Assembly: GCA_028277645.1 (NCBI GenBank)
Contig: JANQFV010000035.1
Coordinates: 1-64,000 of the forward strand
Direction of reading: 5' to 3'
Length of the DNA stretch: 64,000 bases
From: Phycisphaerae bacterium
GTDB taxonomy: Bacteria > Planctomycetota > Phycisphaerae > UBA1845 > Fen-1342
A model generated the notes under the pieces. The model saw only the letters and a list, made by a program, of their open reading frames with translations. It ran no database searches and was not told where the DNA came from. This document shows, one piece after another, positions 51,373 to 59,030 of the stretch (position 1 is its first letter; every line of letters begins with the position of its first letter). Both the position numbers and the translations under genes were made by a program.

Positions 51373-51400
51373 ATAGTAGCGATTAACGCATTGCTGTACA
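51373..51400 (-). promoter_or_regulatory. Candidate promoter for top6B
   Basis: On the minus strand TGTACA (51400-51395), a 16-base spacer and TACTAT (51378-51373). Both match the sigma70 consensus only partly. It lies about 80 bases before the ATG in the region shared with the divergent yhbY. Confidence 0.3.
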
Positions 51401-51443
51401 GTGGAACGTGCGTGGATCATGCGGCCACAAATCCGGAATCGCA

Positions 51444-51749
51444 ATGACGCTCTCGCCCAGGAACAAGCGCGAACTGCTCGCAGCCAGCCATCGGCTCAAA
51501 CCGATTGCGACGGTCGCTGCCGGCGACGTGTCGGACGCCGTTGCTGATCACGTTCGTGCGAGCTTCCGCGCGACGGAACTGATCAAAGTACGCGTGGCCG
51601 CTGACGATAACGCCACCTGCGACGCCGTCGCCCGGGGATTGGCTGAGCACATCCCCTGCGAGATCGTCAAACGCGTCGGACGGGTCATCGTGCTCTATCG
51701 CGCACGCGCCGCAAACCCTACCGAACAGACTGCGACTGACACCGACTGA
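51444..51749 (+). CDS. yhbY: YhbY/CRM-domain RNA-binding protein
   Basis: The 101-residue protein matches the CRS1-YhbY fold: LSPRNKRELLAASHRLKPIA at the N terminus, TELIKVRVAADDN in the middle, and CEIVKRVGRVIVLYRA at the C terminus, where the conserved G-[KR]-V-x-VLYR strand is plain. YhbY associates with pre-50S ribosomal particles. ATG 51444 gives the usual length. It is divergent from top6B and 22 bases before the UspA gene, so these two probably form an operon. Confidence 0.88.
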   Translation: MTLSPRNKRELLAASHRLKPIATVAAGDVSDAVADHVRASFRATELIKVRVAADDNATCDAVARGLAEHIPCEIVKRVGRVIVLYRARAANPTEQTATDTD

Positions 51750-51771
51750 CCGCACGGACGAGAGGTCACCT

Positions 51772-52647
51772 ATGCAGCGCTTCAAGAAGATTGGCGTCTT
51801 TCTCCATGACTCCCCCGGCGATGAGACTGCACTGGCTTACGCCGGCGTGATCGCCACGTGCGCCCAGAGTGAGCACGTGCTCTGCGTCCACGTTCAGGAA
51901 CCCAGCTCCACGGACGCAACACCCGACATCGCCGACCTGGAACAGGAGGTGCTCTGCCGCCTCCCGGAGCCGATCGCGAAGAAGACCGAATTCCGGGTCC
52001 ACAGCGGTGCCGGCGTACCGGAGATCCTCCGCGCAGCACGCGATCTTGAACTTGACCTGCTGGTCGTCGGCCGCCGGCTGCCGTCCGAGCAGATCGGCAT
52101 CGGCTCGGCCTTTGCACGCCTCGCGCGCAAAGCACCCTGTAGCGTGCTCGTCGTGCCCGCCCACGCACACCCGCATCTCGAACGTCTGTTTGTGCCCGTC
52201 GATTTTTCCGACTACGCCCGCCTCGCGCTCGATCAGGCGCTCGGGATCGCCGCCGCATCCGACGGCTCGCCACAGGTCGTGGTCCACACCAACTTCGAAG
52301 TTGGCTACGGCTACCGCAAGCTAGGCCTGACGCTTTCGGAAGCAGTTCGCCAGCGCGAAAAGGTCGCGCTCGATCAACTGCGCGAGTTCACGAAGGACCT
52401 GGACGCGCAACAGCTCAATATCGAGCTCGTTGCCACCAGTTCCGAAGACCTCGAACGCGCCATCATCGAGGTCGCCGTCGCACGCAAGATGGACGTGATC
52501 GTGCTCGGCGGCCGCGGCGAAAGCTCGCACGCCCTCCTCGGCTCGACTACCGAACGCCTGCTCATGCAGTCCGTCCTGCCGATTCTCGTCGTCAAGAAGA
52601 AGGGTGAAACCGCCAGCATCATCGACGCGCTGTTCGGCAGCGGCTGA
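51772..52647 (+). CDS. Tandem universal stress protein (two UspA domains)
   Basis: The 291-residue protein contains two UspA domains (about 1-135 and 145-280). The first has ELDLLVVGRRLPSEQIGIGS followed by CSVLVVPAHA. The second has MDVIVLGGRGESSHALLGST with TERLLMQSVLPILVVKKK, which keeps the G-2x-G-9x-G-[ST] ATP-binding pattern. The first domain is more degenerate there, so probably only the second binds ATP. The ribosome site GAGAGGT precedes ATG 51772. Confidence 0.92.
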   Translation: MQRFKKIGVFLHDSPGDETALAYAGVIATCAQSEHVLCVHVQEPSSTDATPDIADLEQEVLCRLPEPIAKKTEFRVHSGAGVPEILRAARDLELDLLVVGRRLPSEQIGIGSAFARLARKAPCSVLVVPAHAHPHLERLFVPVDFSDYARLALDQALGIAAASDGSPQVVVHTNFEVGYGYRKLGLTLSEAVRQREKVALDQLREFTKDLDAQQLNIELVATSSEDLERAIIEVAVARKMDVIVLGGRGESSHALLGSTTERLLMQSVLPILVVKKKGETASIIDALFGSG

Positions 52648-52745
52648 TCTCTACGCGATTTCAAACGTTCTGAAACATTTCGGCGAAACTGGACAGGCGC
52701 GCCCGCGAACGAGAGACTGAGGTCGAGCTCGTTTGGAGAGTCTTC

Positions 52746-53741
52746 GTGCGCCTCGACCCCAATGCTGACACGCTGCGCGTCGCCGACCTCTATGCCCCAA
52801 TTGCGGAAGACCTCGAGCGCGTACAGCAGGTCATCAACGACGAGCTAATCAGCGATCAGGCGTTCATCAGCGATCTCTGCCATCATGTCCGCCAGTTCCA
52901 CGGCAAGCTACTCCGCCCCGCCGTGCTACTGCTCGCCGGTCAGGCCTGCGGGACCACGCATCGGACACACCACGTACTGGCCGCCGTCGTTGAATTGGTC
53001 CACGTCGCCACGCTCGTACACGACGACCTTCTGGACGAGGCCGATATTCGCCGACGAGCGGCAACGGTGAGCCGTTTGTGGGGCAATGAACGCGCCGTGC
53101 TCATGGGCGACTTCCTCTTCAGCCACGCGTACCGGCTGTGCAGTACGCTGGATTCGCAGTACGCCGCCAGCTTGATCGGCCATACCGCGGTCACGGTGTG
53201 CGAAGGCGAGATGATGCAGGTCGCCAACCGCGGTAACTTTGAGCTGAGCGAGTCAGAGTACTTCGACGTCATCACGCGCAAGACCGCGACGCTCGTCGCG
53301 ACCGCGTGCCATCTCGGCGCCTGGGCAGCCGGCGCCGACGAAGAGATGACACAGCGGCTCACCAATTTCGGAACATGCCTCGGGACAGCGTTCCAGATCG
53401 CCGACGATCTCCTCGACCTGACGGGCGACGAATCCCAGGTCGGCAAGTCACTCGGGCGTGATCTGTCCGAGGGCGAATTGACTCTGCCGTTGATTCACTA
53501 CTTGCGCGTCGCGGAACACGATCGCCAAAAGCATCTGCTGGGTCTGCTGCGGGAAGCCAGTCCCCGCGCCGTGCGCACGGTCGCACGCGAAATCCGCACG
53601 TCTGAGAGCGTAGCGTATGCCCAGGGGATTGCGGCAGAACAGATTCGGCAGGCGCACGAATGGCTCGCTCCGCTTCCCCCGTCCCCGGCGCGTGAGCGCC
53701 TCAGCGCACTCGCTGAATTCGTTCTAACGCGGCGTCACTGA
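52746..53741 (+). CDS. Trans-polyprenyl diphosphate synthase (octaprenyl/heptaprenyl type)
   Basis: The 331-residue protein starts with GTG 52746 with GGAGAG six bases upstream. The first Asp-rich motif is LVHDDLLDEADIRRR and the second is FQIADDLLDLTGDESQVGKS, both intact. FHGKLLRPAVLLLAG matches the diphosphate-binding G-K-x-x-R-P block. It condenses isopentenyl diphosphate into the long chains used for menaquinone side chains or lipid carriers. Neighbours give no specific hint; murG and GT-C enzymes elsewhere in the window use polyprenyl carriers. Confidence 0.92.
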   Translation: MRLDPNADTLRVADLYAPIAEDLERVQQVINDELISDQAFISDLCHHVRQFHGKLLRPAVLLLAGQACGTTHRTHHVLAAVVELVHVATLVHDDLLDEADIRRRAATVSRLWGNERAVLMGDFLFSHAYRLCSTLDSQYAASLIGHTAVTVCEGEMMQVANRGNFELSESEYFDVITRKTATLVATACHLGAWAAGADEEMTQRLTNFGTCLGTAFQIADDLLDLTGDESQVGKSLGRDLSEGELTLPLIHYLRVAEHDRQKHLLGLLREASPRAVRTVAREIRTSESVAYAQGIAAEQIRQAHEWLAPLPPSPARERLSALAEFVLTRRH

Positions 53742-53888
53742 TTATCGGGCATCGCGCCCCGTCACACCGGGTCGTGACCGCGTCCGAGATGGACTATCCA
53801 AACTGCCGCGCCGTTTCTCCCGATACACAACTGGAGCTTGCTGCCACGACGCTATTAAGAACTCTGGAATCAGTGCAGGGTGACGATC

Positions 53889-55043
53889 ATGCCGCCAGCG
53901 CGACTTCGCATCTGTTTGCTCGACACCGAGCAGGACTTCGAGGGGCAGTTCCGCGATCCGTTCGACAAGCTCGACGGCGTCGACACGGTGGTGGACTGCC
54001 ACGCCTGGCAGCCGCTGTCCGAGCATATTCGGATGGGGCAGGTCGACGTCGTTGCGGTCAACCTCGACACCGCTGATCCGAACGCCGGTCTGTTGCACGT
54101 CAGCCACATCGGTGAGATCAACTCGGATGTCGGCATCATCGGCGTCAGCCGCAAACCCGACCCGGACGTCATCATCGCGGCCATGCGCGCCGGCTGTTCG
54201 CAATTCGTCCGTTGGCCGGTCGAACAGCAGGATTTGCGTGAGGCAATTACGCGTCTCCGCCGCACGCCCAGCCAGGGCGTACCGTCCTGCCAGCGATACT
54301 GCGTCGTCGGATCCTCCGGCGGTGCGGGAGCGACGACCATCGCCTGCAACCTCGCGCTAGAGCTGGCTGATGGCATCGGTCGCGCCTGCGCTCTCATCGA
54401 TCTCGATCTGCAGTTCGGTGACGTCGCCTGCTCGTTCGACATCCACCCGGAACACAGCATCGCGGACATCTGTGGGCCCGGCATCGAAATCGACCGCACG
54501 CTCGTCGAAATGGCGATGCGTGAACTGACGACAAAGGTCGCGATCCTGGCCCGTCCAGAGCAGCTCGACCAGGCGCAGGACATCAACGCGGACGCGGTCT
54601 TCGAGATGTTCCGCATCGTCGAGCAGATGTTCCCGTTCGCGGTGGTTGACCTGCCGCGCTACATCGGCCCGGCAACCATGGCGGCCCTGCACGGCGCCGA
54701 CCGCGTCTTCATCGTTGCCCAGTTGACCATCCCCCACCTGCGCAATGCGCTGCGGATGTACGACTACCTGGTCAGCATGGGCGCGGACGAAGAGCGCATC
54801 GAGATTATTCTCAACCGCACCAAGGCCCAGCACGAGCGCATATCCCCTAAGGACGTCGAGCAACAGTTTCGCCGTCCCGTCTTCGGCATCGTCCCGAATG
54901 ACTACAAGCGCATCGGCGCCGCGCGCGATCTGGGTCAACCCCTGATGGTCGAATCGCCGAACGCGCCGGCTCGGCGCGCTATCCACGACATGGCGCAGAA
55001 GCTCCTGGCCCAGGCGCGCGAGCAGGATCCATCCATCGCGTAA
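53889..55043 (+). CDS. CpaE/TadZ-like pilus-assembly ATPase (MinD family)
   Basis: The 384-residue protein starts at ATG 53889. A GTG nine bases earlier overlaps the AGGGTG ribosome site. Residues 1-125 are an atypical receiver domain (VDVVAVNLDTADPNAGLLHV). The ATPase domain starts CVVGSSGGAGATTIACNLAL, the atypical Walker A of the CpaE/TadZ group. Both lysines of the classic deviant Walker A are missing, so ATP hydrolysis is uncertain. ALIDLDLQFGDVACSFDI is the switch region. TadZ localises tight-adherence pili. No other tad gene is close, and the pilus operon at 1-4839 is of a different type. Confidence 0.9.
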   Translation: MPPARLRICLLDTEQDFEGQFRDPFDKLDGVDTVVDCHAWQPLSEHIRMGQVDVVAVNLDTADPNAGLLHVSHIGEINSDVGIIGVSRKPDPDVIIAAMRAGCSQFVRWPVEQQDLREAITRLRRTPSQGVPSCQRYCVVGSSGGAGATTIACNLALELADGIGRACALIDLDLQFGDVACSFDIHPEHSIADICGPGIEIDRTLVEMAMRELTTKVAILARPEQLDQAQDINADAVFEMFRIVEQMFPFAVVDLPRYIGPATMAALHGADRVFIVAQLTIPHLRNALRMYDYLVSMGADEERIEIILNRTKAQHERISPKDVEQQFRRPVFGIVPNDYKRIGAARDLGQPLMVESPNAPARRAIHDMAQKLLAQAREQDPSIA

Positions 55044-55097
55044 GCCACCGTTGCCCGGTTCCGGCCACAGCTGAAAACACCACCGCCACCGGCTATC

Positions 55098-56210
55098 ATG
55101 CCGCGCGTCATGGGCGCGCACCACGTGGTCTTCGCAGGTGGCGGCACCGGCGGCCACCTCTATCCCGGCATCGCCACCGCCGACGCCGTTCGCGCACGTG
55201 ATCCCAACACGCGCATCACGTTTCTTACCTCAGACCGAGTGCTGGATCGACAACTTCTACAGCCCACGACCTTCGCACAAATTCCGCAACCCGTGCGTCC
55301 CCTCACGCTCAATCCGCTGCACATGCCGCGCTTCTGGCTGGCCTGGCGGGAGAGTGTACGCGCGGCACACAGCTTTCTTGCTCGTCAACGGCCGCAGGCT
55401 GTGCTCGGTCTCGGCGGGTTCGCCGCCGGACCCGCGGTTGTCGCGGCTCGCCGTCTGGGCATCCGCACCGCGATCCTGAATCCTGACGTCGTCCCCGGGC
55501 GCGCCAACCGTTACCTGGCCCGCTACGCAGATCTCATTGTGCTGCAGTGGGAGGCATCACGGCGCCATTTCTCGCAGCGTGCCGCTTGCCGGACGTTCGG
55601 CTGCCCGATCCGCCCAGCATTCGCGAACACCGACGCAAACAGTGGCCGTAGACACTTCGAACTGGATCCCGACCGTCCCGTGCTGCTCGTCACCGGCGCT
55701 TCCCAGGGGGCCCGTTCCGTCAACCAGACCATGGTCGAAGTCTGGCCGCGCCTGTACCACCAACATCCGGATTGGCAGCTCCTCCACCTGGCCGGACCCG
55801 CCGACGAGACCACCGTGCGCGATTCCTACGCGGCCAGTGGCGTCCCCGCCAAAGTGATGGTGTTTACAGCGGAGATGCACCATGCGTTGGCGGCAGCGGA
55901 TCTGGTCATATCGCGAGCTGGTGCATCGACCCTGGCAGAGCTCACCGCGGTCGGCCGGCCGGCCGTATTGCTACCCTATCCCTATCACCGAGACCGCCAT
56001 CAGCACGCCAACGCTCAGGTGCTTGTGGACGCCGGAGCGGCCCGCTTGGTCGAGGACCGAAAATCTGCTGACTTGAACGCCGGCCCGCTACTCCAGACCC
56101 TGACCGACCTGCAGACTCCGGAACACCGCGAACGGATGGCCTGCGCAGCGCGTGGCCTTGGTCGCCCGCGAGCGGCCGAGACCCTGGCGGAATGGCTGCT
56201 CGACGGATAA
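55098..56210 (+). CDS. murG: MurG-like N-acetylglucosaminyltransferase
   Basis: The 370-residue GT28 protein carries VVFAGGGTGGHLYPGIATAD, LGLGGFAAGPAVVAARRLGI, VLLVTGASQGARSVNQTMVE, and SRAGASTLAELTAVGRPAVL followed by RDRHQHANAQVLVDAGAA. MurG adds GlcNAc to lipid I at the membrane. The usual HEQNAVPG loop reads LNPDVVPGRANRYL here, so the Glu/Gln are replaced. The gene is outside any division/cell-wall cluster. It may be the single MurG of the organism or a diverged paralogue. ATG 55110 is an alternative start. Confidence 0.88.
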   Translation: MPRVMGAHHVVFAGGGTGGHLYPGIATADAVRARDPNTRITFLTSDRVLDRQLLQPTTFAQIPQPVRPLTLNPLHMPRFWLAWRESVRAAHSFLARQRPQAVLGLGGFAAGPAVVAARRLGIRTAILNPDVVPGRANRYLARYADLIVLQWEASRRHFSQRAACRTFGCPIRPAFANTDANSGRRHFELDPDRPVLLVTGASQGARSVNQTMVEVWPRLYHQHPDWQLLHLAGPADETTVRDSYAASGVPAKVMVFTAEMHHALAAADLVISRAGASTLAELTAVGRPAVLLPYPYHRDRHQHANAQVLVDAGAARLVEDRKSADLNAGPLLQTLTDLQTPEHRERMACAARGLGRPRAAETLAEWLLDG

Positions 56211-56292
56211 TGTTTCACGACTGAAACTTCCAGCGCATCCAGCCGATCTCAACATCCGGCCGCAGAGAAAACACGAATCAGAGAATCCGTCC

Positions 56293-56320
56293 TTGACCTT
56301 TGTCAGAAATGGACTATCGT
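56293..56320 (+). promoter_or_regulatory. Candidate promoter of the Rrf2 regulator
   Basis: TTGACC (56293-56298), a 16-base spacer and TATCGT (56315-56320). The DNA between it and the GTG start is unusually AT-rich (GGGTATATAGGCATGTATAT) and could hold a binding site of the regulator itself. Confidence 0.4.
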
Positions 56321-56357
56321 GGGTATATAGGCATGTATATCCGCAGGGAGGTGCGCC

Positions 56358-56819
56358 GTGATCAGTCAGACAACCGAGTACGCACTCCGAGCTGTAGTCT
56401 GGTTGGGAGCTAACCCGGAGAAACCGCTTACCGCGCAACAAATCGCGGAAGCGACCCGCGTCCCCGCCGGCTATCTGGCAAAGGTGTTGCAGGGACTCAG
56501 CCGCGCCGGACTGCTGCACTCGCAGCGCGGGCTCGGCGGCGGGTTCACTCTGGCCAAGGCCCCCAACACCCTCACCATGTGGGAGGTGGTCCAGGCCGTT
56601 GATCCGCTCAAGCGGATCCACGAATGCCCGCTGGGGTTCGAGTCGCACGGTACCGAACTGTGCGCCCTGCACCAGCAGATCGACTCGGCCATCGCGCAAA
56701 TCGAAAAGAGCTTCTCCGCCTGCAAGATCAGCAAGCTGATCGAGAAGACGGACGGCTCTTCTCCGCTGTGCGCAGCCGTGCCCAAGGGCGGCAAGGGCGG
56801 AAAACGCGCGCGGTCGTAG
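56358..56819 (+). CDS. Rrf2-family transcriptional regulator
   Basis: The 153-residue protein starts with GTG 56358 with GGGAGG seven bases upstream. The winged helix-turn-helix is MISQTTEYALRAVVWLG through SQRGLGGGFTLAK, the family hallmark. Cys90, Cys102 and Cys122 lie in IHECPLGFES, ELCALHQQ and FSACKI. The spacing differs from the C-x5-C-x5-C of IscR, so a Fe-S cluster is possible but not of the standard layout. The C-terminal tail (KGGKGGKRARS) is basic. Other Rrf2 proteins sense iron-sulfur status, nitric oxide or redox. Its targets are unknown. Confidence 0.9.
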   Translation: MISQTTEYALRAVVWLGANPEKPLTAQQIAEATRVPAGYLAKVLQGLSRAGLLHSQRGLGGGFTLAKAPNTLTMWEVVQAVDPLKRIHECPLGFESHGTELCALHQQIDSAIAQIEKSFSACKISKLIEKTDGSSPLCAAVPKGGKGGKRARS

Positions 56820-56954
56820 CCTCGTATCGCCCCTCGGCAGCAACTCTCGATGTACTCCCGTGCATTCGCGCGAGGAGCCTTCTTCGTGCTGATCGCGCGC
56901 ACCCACCTACAATCCCGTGCGACTACTACCCGTGCTCCGCATAATGGAGACCCC

Positions 56955-57314
56955 ATGTCCGCACCAGGCCAGCAGGTATCGCTCAGCTTCGACCACATCG
57001 CCCAACAGGTTCCCGATGTCGCCGCCGCAGTCGCGTGGTACCTCGAGACCATCCCGGACGTGCGCGTGCTCTATGAGGATGAGAGCTGGGCGTTCATCGA
57101 AGTGTCCGGGACCAAGCTCGCCTTCATCCGGGCCGGCGACCACCCCGATCACATCGGTTTCCGCGTCAGCGATGCCGACCTCGAACGCCTGGCAGCCACT
57201 TACGACAAAGAGATCCGCCCTCATCGTGACGGCACGCGCAGCTTCTACATCGCCGCCCCGGGCGACCGCTGGATCGAGTTCATCTCGTACCCCCCCGAGT
57301 CGAGGTACGACTGA
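56955..57314 (+). CDS. VOC/glyoxalase-fold protein
   Basis: The 119-residue protein starts at ATG 56955 with GGAG six bases before. It has one vicinal-oxygen-chelate module: LSFDHIAQQVPDVAAAVAWY (metal His), DHPDHIGFRVSDADL (second His), and the closing PGDRWIEFISYPP with the Glu ligand. Proteins of this size act as dimers, for example in lyase, isomerase or thiol-transferase reactions, so the substrate cannot be assigned. It is convergent with the terminase gene across four bases. Confidence 0.87.
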   Translation: MSAPGQQVSLSFDHIAQQVPDVAAAVAWYLETIPDVRVLYEDESWAFIEVSGTKLAFIRAGDHPDHIGFRVSDADLERLAATYDKEIRPHRDGTRSFYIAAPGDRWIEFISYPPESRYD

Positions 57315-57318
57315 GCAC

Positions 57319-58848
57319 CTACCAGCCCTCCCGTAATACCCCGCCCCGACCACGCCGATGCGCAACCTCGACGCGTCCGCCAGGACGCAAGCTTCCGGCC
57401 AGCTCGATCCCCATCGCACACACGTCGGGGGCATCATCGTGCCGCGCCTTCGGAAAGTGTAGAAACTGAGCTTCGACCTGCGGATCCAATACAGGAGGCA
57501 AGCGAAACGTCCCATTCTCGTAGAGCGGTGCCGTGCCTTCGATGCGCGCTCGTTTGTTCGCAATGGTGTTGATGCCGACCAGTGGCAGGTAGAGGTGCAA
57601 TTCGCGACCGCGCTCCGCGAGCACGTCCTTCAGCGCCGCCTGGTACGCGACGGTCTCGATCCCAATCTTCACCGGTCGCCACTCCTCGAACGCCGCCAGA
57701 ATACACCTGATCTGATCGACAATGCCGAACCGCTCCAGTATGAGACGGCGCGTGTAGATGATGCCGGTCTGCGTATCGACTGAGCCGATCCACACCGCGA
57801 AGTAATCGCCCGCGGTAGCGCCCGTCGCCGGATCGACCGCCATCAAGTTGACCAGCCGTTCGGCGACCAACTCATCCTCGTCATAACGCTGCAGCCACTC
57901 CGGCCGAAATACACGGATCGAATCATCGATCGGGTTCGCCTGATACTCCTGCTCGAACGCGAGTGTACCCACTCGTTCGCGTTCCTCGTCCAGCTTTAGC
58001 AACGGCCAGCGGCCCGGCCACAACGCCACGCGCCGAAAGCGATCGGGATCATCCTCCAGCGGTTCGGCCTCGATCGCGCGGTACACACGGTAGCTCCAGC
58101 GCGGGAACCGCCGCGTGTCGTGCAGATTGGCCAACAGCGAGTCGTAGTGAATGATTGACCCCAGCACGAGCAGTTGTCCATCGGGCGATAGCGCCGGCAT
58201 CACGACGCGCCGCAGCCACTCCTCCAGCTTCCGACGCTGCTCAGCCGACTGGACCAGTTCGTCCTTCTCAATATCGTCACAGATGATCAGGTCGGGGCGG
58301 TGCGGGCCAACACGCGTCCCGCGCAGACTGGCGCCGCAGCCCTTTGCATGAACCGTCACGCCGGTGTTGGTCGTGAACTTCGTTTGCGACCACTGTGTAC
58401 GCTTCGTTCGGCGCGGTCGGCTTTCGTCACCGTCGCCATCAGTGTCCTTGGCAACCCGGCACAAGTCGCCGTACTCGTCATAGAGCCGCTGGTTCGTTTC
58501 GAGTTCGACGCGAATGTCGCGCACGAATTGCGTCGAGAGCGACGCTTCGTGCGTAACGATGACGATGTTGTGCTTGCGCTGCTCGCAGAGGCACCACAGT
58601 GGATAGGCAAACGCCGCACACGTGCTCTTCGCGTGGCCGCGCGGCGCAACGCGCGCAATGAGCCGGTGAGCCGGACATTCCAGGTCCGCCATCAGCTCGG
58701 CGTGAAACACGCAAGGCTCGTCGCTGAAGTAGTCCGGCAGAAAACGACGCGCCCATGCGAGTGACTGCGGAAGTTCAACGGGCAGGCGGCCGGAGCCGCG
58801 ATCGGACCGAGTAGACAAACAGCTCTCTCCGACAGCGCCGACGGACAC
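57319..58848 (-). CDS. Phage-type terminase large subunit, lone copy
   Basis: The 509-residue protein has a terminase ATPase: Walker A IARVAPRGHAKSTCAAFAYP and Walker B DLIICDDIEKDELV. An RNase H-like nuclease follows with acidic residues in LMAVDPATGATAGDYFAVW, KIGIETVAYQ and KARHDDAPDVCAMG. TerL cuts and packages phage DNA into proheads. No portal, capsid, small terminase or integrase is nearby. The start is uncertain: GTG 58848 gives the full frame, but TTG 58818 has GGAGAG at an ideal distance. It may be a prophage or gene-transfer-agent remnant, or a domesticated enzyme. The reading frame is intact and its motifs are kept. Confidence 0.85.
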   Translation of the reverse strand: MSVGAVGESCLSTRSDRGSGRLPVELPQSLAWARRFLPDYFSDEPCVFHAELMADLECPAHRLIARVAPRGHAKSTCAAFAYPLWCLCEQRKHNIVIVTHEASLSTQFVRDIRVELETNQRLYDEYGDLCRVAKDTDGDGDESRPRRTKRTQWSQTKFTTNTGVTVHAKGCGASLRGTRVGPHRPDLIICDDIEKDELVQSAEQRRKLEEWLRRVVMPALSPDGQLLVLGSIIHYDSLLANLHDTRRFPRWSYRVYRAIEAEPLEDDPDRFRRVALWPGRWPLLKLDEERERVGTLAFEQEYQANPIDDSIRVFRPEWLQRYDEDELVAERLVNLMAVDPATGATAGDYFAVWIGSVDTQTGIIYTRRLILERFGIVDQIRCILAAFEEWRPVKIGIETVAYQAALKDVLAERGRELHLYLPLVGINTIANKRARIEGTAPLYENGTFRLPPVLDPQVEAQFLHFPKARHDDAPDVCAMGIELAGSLRPGGRVEVAHRRGRGGVLREGW

Positions 58849-58950
58849 GTAGTCCGCGAGAACAACTGAGAGCCTTACGTCATAGCGGCGGCAGACCAGT
58901 TGTGAGTAAGCGATTGCGGGCTGTTGTCGTTGATTGGTGGAGAAGGAATA

Positions 58951-58986
58951 CAGGGATTAAGGGATGGTGGGAATCAGGGATTAAGG
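58951..58986. repeat. Two direct 12-bp repeats CAGGGATTAAGG
   Basis: Copies at 58951-58962 and 58975-58986 are spaced 24 bases apart within an AT-richer patch between the terminase and typA genes. This may be a scar of insertion. Confidence 0.4.
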
Positions 58987-58995
58987 TGTGGTCGC

Positions 58996-59012
58996 GGCGG
59001 AAACCGGCCGCC
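58996..59012 (-). terminator. Candidate typA terminator hairpin
   Basis: GGCGG (58996-59000) and CCGCC (59008-59012) pair around a 7-base loop, about 20 bases after the typA stop on the minus strand. No T-run follows, so it is a weak call. Confidence 0.3.
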
Positions 59013-59030
59013 CCCTCAGATCCTCTAAGC

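Noticed and set aside
53742-53888. TATTAA before the CpaE-like gene as a promoter -10
   Set aside because: No -35-like hexamer lies 16-18 bases upstream.
57830-57860. TGAT motif in the terminase as an FMN-acceptor site for ApbE
   Set aside because: The sequence DPATGATAGDY is part of the terminase nuclease active-site region, the protein has no export signal, and the residues around it do not fit the flavinylation motif.
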